Below are positions 1-7,776 of a stretch of DNA of 64,000 nucleotides, one piece after another. Positions within the stretch are counted from its first letter, which is position 1. Each line of letters begins with the position of its first letter. The stretch is from Chloroflexota bacterium. GTDB lineage: Bacteria; Chloroflexota; Anaerolineae; Anaerolineales; Villigracilaceae. The notes under the pieces were generated by a model. It saw nothing but the letters and a program-made list of their open reading frames with translations. It did no database searches and was not told where the DNA came from. The stretch is taken from positions 124,001 through 188,000 of the forward strand of contig JACRLB010000002.1 in assembly GCA_016235445.1 (NCBI GenBank). Reading direction: 5' to 3'. Made by a program: the position numbers and the translations under genes.

Positions 1-70
1 CAGTGCGGCGCAAGTGTTGTGCCCCTTTGTGGACTTTGTGGTAAAGGTTTTGAAATGTGACATTGTCAAA
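1..70. repeat. Left arm of inverted repeat flanking the AAA_14 ATPase gene
   Basis: These ~70 bases are the reverse complement of about 1307-1376, with one substitution and one single-base indel in the matched core. The arm begins at the window edge, so its true outer end and any target duplication cannot be seen. Together the arms enclose only the ATPase gene. Confidence 0.8.
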
Positions 71-99
71 CTAATTGGGAATCAAGATGGGGAAAGGAA

Positions 100-1236
100 C
101 TACTTCAAAAACTCTTCAAAATTTTCTCGTTTAATAACCTGCACAGTTGCGTCCGGGTATGCCTCTAAAAATGTGCGTTTCGTGGCGGCTTTAATTTCTC
201 CCGTGCCCCATTTGAATTCGTGCGCATCCAATCGTCCTGCGTGCTCTTCGATGTAATCTATTTCCTTTTGGTCATACGTCCGCCAGAAATAAGCATTGAC
301 CGAACGCCCCGCCAGTTGATTCGCCTTACGCCGTTCCACCATCAGGAAGTTTTCCCACAATTGTCCCGCATCATTCCGAATGGAAATGGGATTCAGATTT
401 TGAATCAGGCTGTTCCGCACACCGTTATCGAAGAAATAATAGCGTGAGTTTTTGGTCACTTCCTTGCGCAGGTTGCGCGAAAACCCGCCCACCCGAAAGA
501 TCACAAACACTTTTTCAAGCAGGTCCAAATACCGCTCCACAGTATCGCGGCTTAATCCAAGGCTGGTGGCAAGTTCCGATAGTGAAACTTCCTGGCCAAT
601 TTGGAAAGCCAGCAAACGTAACAGGTCAACAATTTTTTCGGGACGTCGAATCCCTTCCAGTTCCAGAAGGTCACGATATAGATAGGAGCCAACCAATTCA
701 CCCAGCAGGCGCTCGCGCAAAACAAGGTCTTCCGTTGTGGCAATCACAGGATACCCACCCCATACCATCCATTGTTCCAGTTGGTTTCGAGTTTCCAATG
801 TTCCAAGGGTCTTACTCAATTCTGGGTAACTGAGCGGATATAACGTGAAAGTCAGCTTGCGTCCTGTCAACGGCTCGCTGATCTTGTTGGCGAGTTCAAA
901 CGAAGCCGACCCAGTCGCAAGGATGGTTACGTTGGGGTTGTTGTCGATCAGGATTTTGAGATTCAATCCAATTTCAGGTACGCGCTGTGCTTCATCAATA
1001 ACCAAAAGTTCAGCATCCCCCAATACCTCCTTTAGCGTTTTCAAATCCTGGCTGGCCAACGCTTCACGGTAGAGCAATTCGTCAGCATTAACAAACCGCG
1101 TCCGCAGTGAGGTGGAGGCGAGCAAATCTTTCGCCAGCGTAGTCTTCCCTGCCTGTCGTGGGCCATAAAGCACCAAAACCTTGCCCCGAATCAGGTTTTT
1201 CTGGATTTCCTCAAGGAGTAACCGCTGAATTTTCAT
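100..1236 (-). CDS. AAA_14/DUF4143 family ATP-binding protein
   Basis: A 378-aa protein of the AAA_14 plus DUF4143 architecture. A Walker A motif GPRQAGKT lies at residues 25-32, a Walker B-type VIDEAQ at about 79-84, and a sensor-like ATGSASFEL near 107. The C-terminal DUF4143 part contains an EIDYIE...EFKWG pattern, resembling the acidic/lysine core of PD-(D/E)XK nuclease folds. The cellular role of the family is unknown; it occurs in many copies in some bacteria and archaea. The gene stands alone between long inverted repeats, which suggests it travels as, or is carried by, a small mobile unit (inference). The ATG is followed by the expected N-terminal helix, so the start is secure. Confidence 0.88.
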   Translation of the reverse strand: MKIQRLLLEEIQKNLIRGKVLVLYGPRQAGKTTLAKDLLASTSLRTRFVNADELLYREALASQDLKTLKEVLGDAELLVIDEAQRVPEIGLNLKILIDNNPNVTILATGSASFELANKISEPLTGRKLTFTLYPLSYPELSKTLGTLETRNQLEQWMVWGGYPVIATTEDLVLRERLLGELVGSYLYRDLLELEGIRRPEKIVDLLRLLAFQIGQEVSLSELATSLGLSRDTVERYLDLLEKVFVIFRVGGFSRNLRKEVTKNSRYYFFDNGVRNSLIQNLNPISIRNDAGQLWENFLMVERRKANQLAGRSVNAYFWRTYDQKEIDYIEEHAGRLDAHEFKWGTGEIKAATKRTFLEAYPDATVQVIKRENFEEFLK

Positions 1237-1306
1237 AAATTCATTATACTACACCCTCTGAATTTACAGTTCCCCCAACCCGCCCCTTCACCTACCAATT
1301 ACTACT

Positions 1307-1376
1307 TTGACAATGTCACATTTCAAAACCTTTTACCACAAAGTCCACAAAGGGTCACAACACTTGCGCCGCACTG
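1307..1376. repeat. Right arm of inverted repeat flanking the AAA_14 ATPase gene
   Basis: Reverse complement of bases 1-70. The shared core includes CCTTTGTGGACTTTGTGG and its complement. It lies between the ATPase start and the sigma factor gene and may supply promoter or terminator structure. The rest of 1237-1515 holds no gene; its last part is a C-rich tract with CCAATCCT repeats of the type also seen near 3715. Confidence 0.8.
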
Positions 1377-1515
1377 CGTTCCCTGGCACCGCCCGCCAGG
1401 GCAGGTGTGTTGCAGTGCAGGTGAGGAGAGCAAAATGCTAAAACCCATCCCCAATCCTCCAATCCTCCCACAACCTGCAACTTCCCCCCACCGACTCCTG
1501 TATTACACTTTAGCC

Positions 1516-2052
1516 ATGAATGCGCCATCAGACCGCGACCTGATTCTACAAGCCCGTCGCGGCGAGGCGGCGGCGTTTGGCGAGCTTGTCACGCGCTATC
1601 AAGTCAACGTGTTCAATGTCTGTTACCGCATTCTGCATGAGCGCGGCGAAGCCGAAGACCTCGCGCAGGAAGCATTTATCCGCGCCTATGACCGCATCCA
1701 CACCTTTGACATCGAGCGCGAATTCGGCCCGTGGATTCGGCGGGTGGCGGCCAACCTGTGTCTCAACCACATCGAAGGGCAAAAGGTCACAGCCGAGTTG
1801 GACGATGAACGGGATGCCGATCCAACTCAAAGGCCAGAATCAATTGTCGAGTTAAAGGAACGAAGCGAACAAATTCGCAGTACGCTCGCATCCCTGCCCG
1901 CTCATTATCGCATCGTCATCGAACTGCGGCATTATCAGGAAATGCCCTACGAAGAAATCGCCGCGCACCTGAACATCCCATTGAGCGACGTGAAGAGTCA
2001 TCTCTTCCGCGCCCGCAAAATTTTGGCGGAGAAACTCCATGCATCTCACTGA
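1516..2052 (+). CDS. ECF-type RNA polymerase sigma factor
   Basis: A 178-aa sigma-70 family protein of the extracytoplasmic function group. Region 2 covers about residues 20-90, with AEDLAQEAFIRAY at 46-58 as the core-binding and -10 recognition helix. Region 4 covers about 120-170 with a helix-turn-helix around YEEIAAHLNIPLSDVKSHL. It directs RNA polymerase to a specific regulon and is normally held by a membrane anti-sigma factor, which here is the overlapping next gene. I chose ATG 1516 because the family N-terminus begins there. An upstream in-frame ATG at 1435 has a GAGGAG site, but it would add residues encoded by an intergenic CCAATCCT repeat tract. Confidence 0.9.
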   Translation: MNAPSDRDLILQARRGEAAAFGELVTRYQVNVFNVCYRILHERGEAEDLAQEAFIRAYDRIHTFDIEREFGPWIRRVAANLCLNHIEGQKVTAELDDERDADPTQRPESIVELKERSEQIRSTLASLPAHYRIVIELRHYQEMPYEEIAAHLNIPLSDVKSHLFRARKILAEKLHASH

Positions 2053-2554
2053 AGAGCAACTCAACGAATATTTAGATGAAGCCACCACCGAGCGCGCAGA
2101 AATCGAATTGCATTTATCTTCGTGCGATAAATGCGCGGCGCGATTATCCACGCTTCAAAATTTATTCACCGAATTGGATTCCCTTCCCGAACTGGCATTA
2201 TCCCGCGACCTTGCCGCGCCGTTCACTCCCCGCCCGAGCCTGCCAGCCCAACTACCAAAATTCCTCACGCTGACAGCCTCCCTGCAAGCCGCCATCGCGC
2301 TCGCGGCCATCATCATCGCCGCGCCGTTCGTCATTCCATTGATCCCTGCCATCGAAACATCAACGTTGACGACATTGCTGTTCGAGGTCCAATCCCAATG
2401 GACCGCATGGCTCGACATGCTGTCACAATTCCAAATGCCAGCCATGCCCGAAATCCCCATTCTGGAAATGTCCAGCCTGTTGATGGCCCTCGCGGGTGTA
2501 TCTGTCCTTTGGGTTTTGGGCAATGGGTTGTTGTTGCGAAATCAAATGAAATAA
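2039..2554 (+). CDS. Anti-sigma factor with zf-HC2-like N-terminus
   Basis: A 171-aa protein starting 14 bp inside the sigma gene, which implies translational coupling. The N-terminus carries a zinc-binding H-x3-C-x2-C motif (His25, Cys29, Cys32), as in ZAS-type anti-sigma factors. Hydrophobic segments at about 77-102 and 142-164 would place it in the membrane. By family logic it sequesters the partner sigma factor until a signal arrives; this partnership is inferred from the overlap and the motif, and the inducing signal cannot be told from sequence. Confidence 0.85.
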   Translation: MHLTEEQLNEYLDEATTERAEIELHLSSCDKCAARLSTLQNLFTELDSLPELALSRDLAAPFTPRPSLPAQLPKFLTLTASLQAAIALAAIIIAAPFVIPLIPAIETSTLTTLLFEVQSQWTAWLDMLSQFQMPAMPEIPILEMSSLLMALAGVSVLWVLGNGLLLRNQMK

Positions 2555-2558
2555 TCTA

Positions 2559-2608
2559 CGCCCTGAGCGGAGTGACGAATGCCCTTTGAGGAACGCAGTC
2601 GAAGGGCG
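2559..2608. repeat. Dispersed palindromic repeat (CCTGAGCGGAG / CAGTCGAAGGG type)
   Basis: Intergenic repeat with arms resembling CGCCCTGAGC and GTCGAAGGGCG. Relatives occur at 15622-15721 and, inside coding sequence, at 9485-9526 and 43622-43640. Confidence 0.6.
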
Positions 2609-2640
2609 CTTGGATTACGCTCAAATCATAGGAGAAATCA

Positions 2641-3129
2641 ATGACCGACATCCTTCGCATCTTTTTCATCGTCATCCTGCTGACCATCACCCTCGCTGCG
2701 TATTTCCTCGTTATCGGCGCGCTCTTCACCAACCGCGTGATGAAAACGCAAAACATCATCAATCAAACCTCTGGCCGCGCCTTCGGGTTGGGATTGGTGA
2801 ACTTTCTCTTCTTTGGCTTGATCGCTGTTGTCCTGTTCTCGGTTGCCGAAAATACAGGATCATTTGTCAAAGGTGTGCTAACCATCCCTGCCTTGCTCAT
2901 CCTTGTCTTTCTTGCCGTGCTGTTGAGTCTCGGCCTGACGGGCATGGTTAATGTACTTGGCGAACGCCTCTTCCCAGACTTGACCCTGTGGAAGCGAAAC
3001 ATCTGGAGCGCGATAATCCTTTGCTTTGCGTGCGCGCTTCCATTCGTCGGCTGGTTCCTGCTTTTGCCCTACGTTGGCTTCGTCGGCATCGGCGCATCCA
3101 TTTTGGGGTTTTTCCAGCGAACCCAATAA
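2641..3129 (+). CDS. Hypothetical four-helix membrane protein
   Basis: A 162-aa protein that is mostly hydrophobic, with about four membrane segments (residues 5-28, 48-68, 78-105 and 122-155). I do not recognise a named domain. It resembles the product of 3795-4313 in length, helix spacing and the closing pattern of a helix with PFVGWF versus FPVLGWFF, so the two are probably paralogs that diverged after duplication. Its place just after the sigma/anti-sigma pair suggests it may belong to that regulon (inference). The start has GGAG 6 bases upstream. Confidence 0.7.
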   Translation: MTDILRIFFIVILLTITLAAYFLVIGALFTNRVMKTQNIINQTSGRAFGLGLVNFLFFGLIAVVLFSVAENTGSFVKGVLTIPALLILVFLAVLLSLGLTGMVNVLGERLFPDLTLWKRNIWSAIILCFACALPFVGWFLLLPYVGFVGIGASILGFFQRTQ

Positions 3130-3171
3130 CTGACTCGATAGGGTTTCAGATTTGTGAAATAGGGTAACAAA

Positions 3172-3534
3172 ATGACTCAACCAACCACAAGTTACGATAA
3201 TGTCAGCGACACCTTGTATATGTCGTTTATTCCCGATGTAAAAGCAACGGGAATCGAACTGAACGAACATATCCTCCTGCGCATTGACAGGGAAAACCGT
3301 AAAGCCATCGGCATAACATTCCTGAATTACTCCATCCTCATCCAAAAAGCAGATTTTGGCCCCCGCAGTTTTCGACTAACTGGGCTTACAAATTTATCTG
3401 ATGAAACTCGTGAAATTGTGATGGAGATATTGGAAAGTGAACCCGTAAAAGCGATCTTGTCACTTTCAACCTACACGCCGTCCTTCTCTGAGGGAATCCC
3501 CATTACATTACTTCACCTGCCGCAGCCAGCATAA
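3172..3534 (+). CDS. DUF2283 domain-containing protein
   Basis: A 120-aa soluble protein. The N-terminal half follows the DUF2283 pattern: an early YDNVSDTLYMSF strand, then an ELNEHILLRID turn and a GITFLNYS strand. The family is small, beta-rich and widespread, with no established function. The C-terminal ~50 residues extend beyond the usual domain and are not recognised. It is separated from its neighbours by ~40 bp upstream and a repeat-bearing gap downstream. Confidence 0.75.
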   Translation: MTQPTTSYDNVSDTLYMSFIPDVKATGIELNEHILLRIDRENRKAIGITFLNYSILIQKADFGPRSFRLTGLTNLSDETREIVMEILESEPVKAILSLSTYTPSFSEGIPITLLHLPQPA

Positions 3535-3590
3535 CCCAGAGCTTTTTCACCATCTATACTGGGCGCGGCCATGAATTGCGGTTTTCCTTT

Positions 3591-3659
3591 TTAACGCAAA
3601 GTCACAAAGTCGCAAAGATTCAAGGGCTTTTCCTTCGCGCCTTTGCGACTTGGCGTTAA
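3591..3659. repeat. Intergenic inverted repeat (TTAACGC...GCGTTAA)
   Basis: An imperfect palindrome of ~69 bp whose arms contain AAAGTCGCAAAG and CTTTGCGACTT. It lies between two plus-strand genes and is followed at 3713-3733 by three copies of CTCCAAT-type heptads. Such elements could act as transcript-stabilising hairpins; no transposition signature is visible. Confidence 0.65.
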
Positions 3660-3794
3660 GAATTTCATTCGACAAAAGCGCAATTTGTTCCCGTGCGTCT
3701 TTTTTTATTCTCCAATCTCCAATCTCCAATTTGCAACTTTCCTCCCCCCACCCCTGTACAACCTATAACTCACCAAAACGAAAGGACATTCCCC

Positions 3795-4313
3795 ATGGCC
3801 GACATATCCGCCATCTTCTTCATCCTATTAATCATAGGCATCGCCTTCCCTGCCATGCTCACCGCATGGTGGCTGTTGTTCCCCTCATTGATTTCCCGCG
3901 CTCAAACCCGCGTGGACAAGACTCCCATGCAAACCTTCTGGATGGGACTCGCCATCGTCATCGCCGTCACCATACCCATCGTCATCCTGCTCGCGCTTCC
4001 ATTTGGCCCTGCAAAATTCTTCGGCTGGGTTTTGCTTGCCGCATCACTGGCGCTTTCCTCCATCGGCTCCGCAGGCATCGCCGCGCATTTGGGCGCGAGG
4101 CTCACAAGCCAAAGCAGCCTCTCCCCATTAAACGGATTCATCCGCGGCTCAGTTATCCTCGAACTCGCCGCCTTCTTCCCCGTCCTCGGCTGGTTCTTCA
4201 TCTGGCCGCTCATGCTCATCACAGCCTTCGGCGCTACTGGTTTTGCCCTGCTCAACTGGATGCCACGCGAGAAAACCCTCCGCGTTTCTGAAATTGTCCC
4301 AACACAAGCGTAA
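3795..4313 (+). CDS. Hypothetical four-helix membrane protein, paralog of 2641-3129
   Basis: A 172-aa hydrophobic protein with about four membrane segments and a short polar C-terminus. I do not recognise a family. Size, helix order and the aromatic motif in the last helix pair resemble the product of 2641-3129. ATG 3795 is preceded by GAAAGGA and begins a clean hydrophobic N-terminus; upstream in-frame codons fall in the CTCCAAT repeat tract, so an earlier start is unlikely. It lies 52 bp ahead of the DUF1800 gene and may be cotranscribed with it. Confidence 0.7.
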   Translation: MADISAIFFILLIIGIAFPAMLTAWWLLFPSLISRAQTRVDKTPMQTFWMGLAIVIAVTIPIVILLALPFGPAKFFGWVLLAASLALSSIGSAGIAAHLGARLTSQSSLSPLNGFIRGSVILELAAFFPVLGWFFIWPLMLITAFGATGFALLNWMPREKTLRVSEIVPTQA

Positions 4314-4365
4314 ACAACGGAATACGCTACACGCCCCTCCGACCAATTACCAATCACCAATTACC

Positions 4366-5844
4366 ATGCTCTCAAGAAGAGACTTCCTCAAACTCGCCTC
4401 CCTCGTCACCGCCAGCGCGGCGCTCTCCTCCTGCGCCCCCGTCTATCGCAGACTCGCAGGCGACCTGCCCATCGTCCCGTGGACAGCGCTCTCCACAAAT
4501 GACTTCCTCGCGCTGAATCGAATCACCTTCGGCGCAAGGGTCGAAGAACGCGCCCGCTTCGCGGAAATCGGTTTGCAAGCCTACATCGAAGAACAACTCG
4601 ATTTTGAATCCATCAACGATCTCGCCTGCGACCTTCAACTTTCAACCTTCAAAACTCTCAACATGGAAGCCAACAAACTCGAAGGCATCAGCAACGAACT
4701 CTTCGATGGTTACGACCGCGAGAAAGCCCCCAACGAATTGCGTCAGGCAACCTTCCTGCGTCAGCTTTACAGCAAACGTCAACTCTACGAAGTGATGGTC
4801 GAATTCTGGAGCGACCACTTCAACATCTTCATGGATAAGGAAAAAGAATTCTTCCTCAAAACCGTGGACGACCGCGAAGTGATTCGCAAACATGCGCTCG
4901 GCAATTTCCGTGACCTCGTGTGGGCATCCGCGCATTCGCCTGCGATGATGGTCTATCTCGATAATCAAGCCAACGAGAAGAGTCATCCCAACGAAAATTA
5001 TGCCCGCGAGTTAATGGAACTTCACACACTTGGCGTGGACAGCGGCTACACCCAAAAAGATGTGATGGAACTTGCGCGTTGTCTCACGGGTTGGAATGTC
5101 AAAGAACATTTTTGGCTTGGCGATTTTGTCTTCAAAGAAGACATCCATGACACAGGTGAGAAAAATGTTTTGGGTCTTTCGATTCAACCGTCGGGTATTA
5201 AAGAGGCGGAGCAGGTTATCGAGATGCTGGTCGCGCATCCATCCACTGCAAAATTTATCTGCACCAAACTCGCGCGTCGTTTCATCGCCGATGATCCGCC
5301 GCAGGAACTCATCGAAATAGCCGCGCAAACTTTTCTCAACACAAACGGTGATATCAAATCTGTTTTGCGCGTTATTCTTTTCGATGGTCTCGCGTTTGCA
5401 AAACCAAAATATAAACGCCCCGTGAATTTTCTTCTTTCAACATTGCGAATGCTCAACGCCGAAACCGATGGCATCGCACTGCATGAATATCTCGTCCGCA
5501 TGGGTCAGCTTTATTTCAACTGGCCCACGCCCGATGGCTACCCCGATTACAACGAAGCCTGGCAGGGCAACCTCATGCCGCGCTGGCAATTCTCGTTTGC
5601 ATTGATTCGCGATGAACTCAAAAATACAAAACATAATTTGCAAAGTTTATTGGATGTCTCATCTACTGGCATTTTGCAAGACGATGTGGATTCGATTACA
5701 TCTTTATTATTAGGCAACCCGTTAGAACGCCTCGCCCGCAACGGGATAATTGATTCCGTCCGAACAGCAGGCGCCACCGACGAAGAGACTCTGCAAATCA
5801 TCGCCACGAGTATCATCGCTTCGCCTGCGTTTCAATGGCGTTGA
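4366..5844 (+). CDS. DUF1800 family exported protein
   Basis: A 492-aa protein of the DUF1800 family. The N-terminus is a twin-arginine type signal (SRRDFLKLASLV) ending in a lipobox-like LSSC near residue 22, so export and lipid anchoring are likely. The mature part has the family features: AARHLLNR-like start replaced here by NRITFGARVEERARF, a central WSDHFNIF, and an ENYARELMELHTLGV motif. DUF1800 and DUF1501 genes are typically paired, as here, with the partner 76 bp downstream. The biochemical role is not established. ATG 4366 follows an ATTACCA heptad tract. Earlier in-frame codons are overlap with the preceding gene. Confidence 0.9.
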   Translation: MLSRRDFLKLASLVTASAALSSCAPVYRRLAGDLPIVPWTALSTNDFLALNRITFGARVEERARFAEIGLQAYIEEQLDFESINDLACDLQLSTFKTLNMEANKLEGISNELFDGYDREKAPNELRQATFLRQLYSKRQLYEVMVEFWSDHFNIFMDKEKEFFLKTVDDREVIRKHALGNFRDLVWASAHSPAMMVYLDNQANEKSHPNENYARELMELHTLGVDSGYTQKDVMELARCLTGWNVKEHFWLGDFVFKEDIHDTGEKNVLGLSIQPSGIKEAEQVIEMLVAHPSTAKFICTKLARRFIADDPPQELIEIAAQTFLNTNGDIKSVLRVILFDGLAFAKPKYKRPVNFLLSTLRMLNAETDGIALHEYLVRMGQLYFNWPTPDGYPDYNEAWQGNLMPRWQFSFALIRDELKNTKHNLQSLLDVSSTGILQDDVDSITSLLLGNPLERLARNGIIDSVRTAGATDEETLQIIATSIIASPAFQWR

Positions 5845-5852
5845 TATTATAT

Positions 5853-5902
5853 GTACCGCAAGATTTATCTTGCGAAGATGCGCAACATGAATGTTGCGGT
5901 AC
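5853..5902. repeat. Nested palindrome GTACCGCAAGAT...TTGCGGTAC
   Basis: The outer arms GTACCGCAA and TTGCGGTAC enclose two small hairpins (CGCAAGAT/ATCTTGCG and CGCAACAT/ATGTTGCG). It belongs to the short palindrome family also present at 16808, 30896, 36817 and 38124. It sits between the cotranscribed DUF1800 and DUF1501 genes. Confidence 0.7.
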
Positions 5903-5920
5903 TTTATCAAGGATAACTTA

Positions 5921-7102
5921 ATGCTCACACAAACCTGGCTCCCCCGCCTTTCCTTTGCCCCCGTCAACACCGCCCCGCGCGGAGATACACTCGTTGTCGT
6001 CTTCCTGCGCGGCGCAGCGGATGTTCTCAACATGGTTGTGCCACACGGTGAAGACGCCTATTATCAATTGCGACCTTCGTTGGGGATTGCGAGACCTGAT
6101 GATTCAAAAAAGAAGAAAGAGGAAAGAGTTTTAGATTTGGATGGATTTTTTGGCTTTCATCCAAACATGAGTCCCTTGCTCGAAGCATGGCAAAGTGAAC
6201 AACTCGCCATCATCCACGCCTGCGGAGCGCCCGACGAATCGCGCAGTCACTTCAAGGCGATGGAACTCATGGAGCGCGGCGTGGACGATGAACGCGGCCC
6301 CGCCTCAGGTTGGATCGGACGTCACCTCGCCACGTTGAATACGGGTAACTCATCGCCATTGCGAGCGGTGGGCATGGGCACACGTCCGCAACGCAGTTTG
6401 AGCGGAAACGTTCCAGTCTCTGCCCTGCGCTCGATTGCAGATTTTCACCTCGGCGGCGATCCGCGCGCCTTGCAACAAATGCGTGCTTCCCTCGAAACAG
6501 TGTATGCCAATGACATTCTTGGGCAGGAGACTTTATCCATCATGGATACCCTCCAAAAACTAGACCCTACAAATTACCAATCTCCAATTACCAATTACCC
6601 CGACACCGAATTCGGACTCGCCCTCAAACAAACCGCCATGCTCATCAAAGCGGAAGTGGGACTCGAAGTCTCAGCCATTGACCTCGGCGGCTGGGACACG
6701 CACTTCGCGCAAGGTTCAGCCAGCGGACTCATGCCCAACCTGATGAAAGACCTCGCCGAAGGACTCGCCGCCTTCCATGCCGATATGGCTGACCACATGA
6801 ATCAACTCACGGCAGTTACCATGTCCGAGTTTGGGCGGCGTGCTTCCGAAAATGGCAGTCTCGGCACGGATCACGGCCACGGCAGTATGATGATGGTCTT
6901 GGGCGGCAATGTGGATGGCGGCAAAGTCCACGGGCAGTGGCCGGGGCTGGCGGAGGGTCAACTTATTGGGCCAGGCGATTTAGCTGTCACCACCGATTAC
7001 CGCGATGTGCTTTCCGAGATTTTGACCAAGCGATTGAACAACCCCGCTACGAATGAAATCTTCCCTGAATATCAGCCTGTTATACGGAATGTGTTGAAAT
7101 AA
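5921..7102 (+). CDS. DUF1501 family protein
   Basis: A 393-aa protein of the DUF1501 family, related to the alkaline phosphatase/sulfatase superfamily fold. Typical segments are LVVVFLRGAADVLNMVVPHG near the start, ACGAPDESRSHF near 100, DLGGWDTHFAQG near 255, and MSEFGRRASENGSLGTDHGHG near 300. It partners with the upstream DUF1800 protein. About residues 215-228 (PTNYQSPITNYP, bases 6568-6600) are encoded by ATTACCA-type heptads normally found between genes, an in-frame insertion that probably forms a surface loop. AAGGATAACTT supports ATG 5921. No signal peptide is evident, although the family is often Tat-exported. Confidence 0.9.
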   Translation: MLTQTWLPRLSFAPVNTAPRGDTLVVVFLRGAADVLNMVVPHGEDAYYQLRPSLGIARPDDSKKKKEERVLDLDGFFGFHPNMSPLLEAWQSEQLAIIHACGAPDESRSHFKAMELMERGVDDERGPASGWIGRHLATLNTGNSSPLRAVGMGTRPQRSLSGNVPVSALRSIADFHLGGDPRALQQMRASLETVYANDILGQETLSIMDTLQKLDPTNYQSPITNYPDTEFGLALKQTAMLIKAEVGLEVSAIDLGGWDTHFAQGSASGLMPNLMKDLAEGLAAFHADMADHMNQLTAVTMSEFGRRASENGSLGTDHGHGSMMMVLGGNVDGGKVHGQWPGLAEGQLIGPGDLAVTTDYRDVLSEILTKRLNNPATNEIFPEYQPVIRNVLK

Positions 7103-7109
7103 ACGTACG

Positions 7110-7494
7110 TTACCACTCCACCTCGGCATCGTACTGTGAAATCAGCGGGTCGGCGCTGAGGAGAATTGCATTTTCCACAATTGCTTGTGCAATCAATAAA
7201 CGGTCAAATGGGTCTTTGTGAAGGGGTGGGAGATTGCCAACTGCAAAAACATGCGACACTTCCACTGGCAGGATTTCAATCCCATTTTTCTGTTGTTGAT
7301 GGATGAAGTCTGCAAGGGATATGTTGATTTTCAATTTCCCTAATTGGATTTTAATTTGCATTTCCCAAACACTTGCAGCGCTAAGAAGCAACTTGTTTTG
7401 AGGGTCTGAGCAAATTTCCAATGCTCGGGGGGGATAATTTATCTGGCTCGCTGTCCCACCAAAGGAATGTATGCGTATCCAGCAATACTTTCAT
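7110..7494 (-). pseudogene. VapC-like PIN-domain toxin, frameshifted in a G7 run
   Basis: Reading from ATG at 7494 gives MKVLLDTHTFLWWDSEPDKLS, then the frame is lost at a run of seven G (plus strand 7427-7433). Removing one base joins it to ALEICSDPQNKLLLSAASVWE and a complete PIN domain of about 127 aa ending at 7110. The four acidic residues expected for a PIN ribonuclease are present across the join (Asp6, Glu in SVWEM, Asp in PFDRLL, Asp in SADPL). The start overlaps the antitoxin stop as ATGA. The break could be a real inactivating mutation, slippage-based switching, or a sequencing error in the homopolymer. Confidence 0.8.
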
Positions 7495-7730
7495 GCTGCG
7501 CCTTCCCCAAGCCAAAACGAGTCTGACAGGGGGGCGTCAAAATCGGGACTGATCCATACCTTGCCCGCATGTAAACCAGGCACACGCGCCCCAACTCCAT
7601 GTGCCATTGGCACAAGGCGAGCCACAGGAGATTTATCCTCAGTTAATACAACTTCCATGCCTGAAGAGACAAACTCCAGCAGTTTTTTTAATGGCATGTT
7701 GTCCTTGATTTCGATCCATTTGATTTCCAT
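7491..7730 (-). CDS. Phd/YefM-type antitoxin of a type II toxin-antitoxin module
   Basis: A 79-aa protein with the prevent-host-death layout: an N-terminal DNA-binding part with PLKKLLEFVSSGMEVVLTEDKSPVARLVP, then a C-terminal tail (GLHAGKVWISPDFDAPLSDSFW) that typically wraps the PIN toxin. It represses its own operon and neutralises the toxin in the usual scheme. It is upstream of the toxin with a 4-bp overlap. Because the toxin frame is broken in this sequence, the antitoxin may now stand alone. A GGTATGGAAATCAA context lies at the start, with a GAGCTATC stretch upstream. Confidence 0.85.
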   Translation of the reverse strand: MEIKWIEIKDNMPLKKLLEFVSSGMEVVLTEDKSPVARLVPMAHGVGARVPGLHAGKVWISPDFDAPLSDSFWLGEGAA

Positions 7731-7776
7731 ACCGATAGCTCCTTGCTTGTTTCAATTCTAGCACAATGCGGCTTTA

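Noticed and set aside
1405-1515. N-terminal extension of the ECF sigma factor
   Set aside because: It would be encoded by CCAATCCT-type intergenic repeat DNA, and the sigma family begins at the ATG at 1516.
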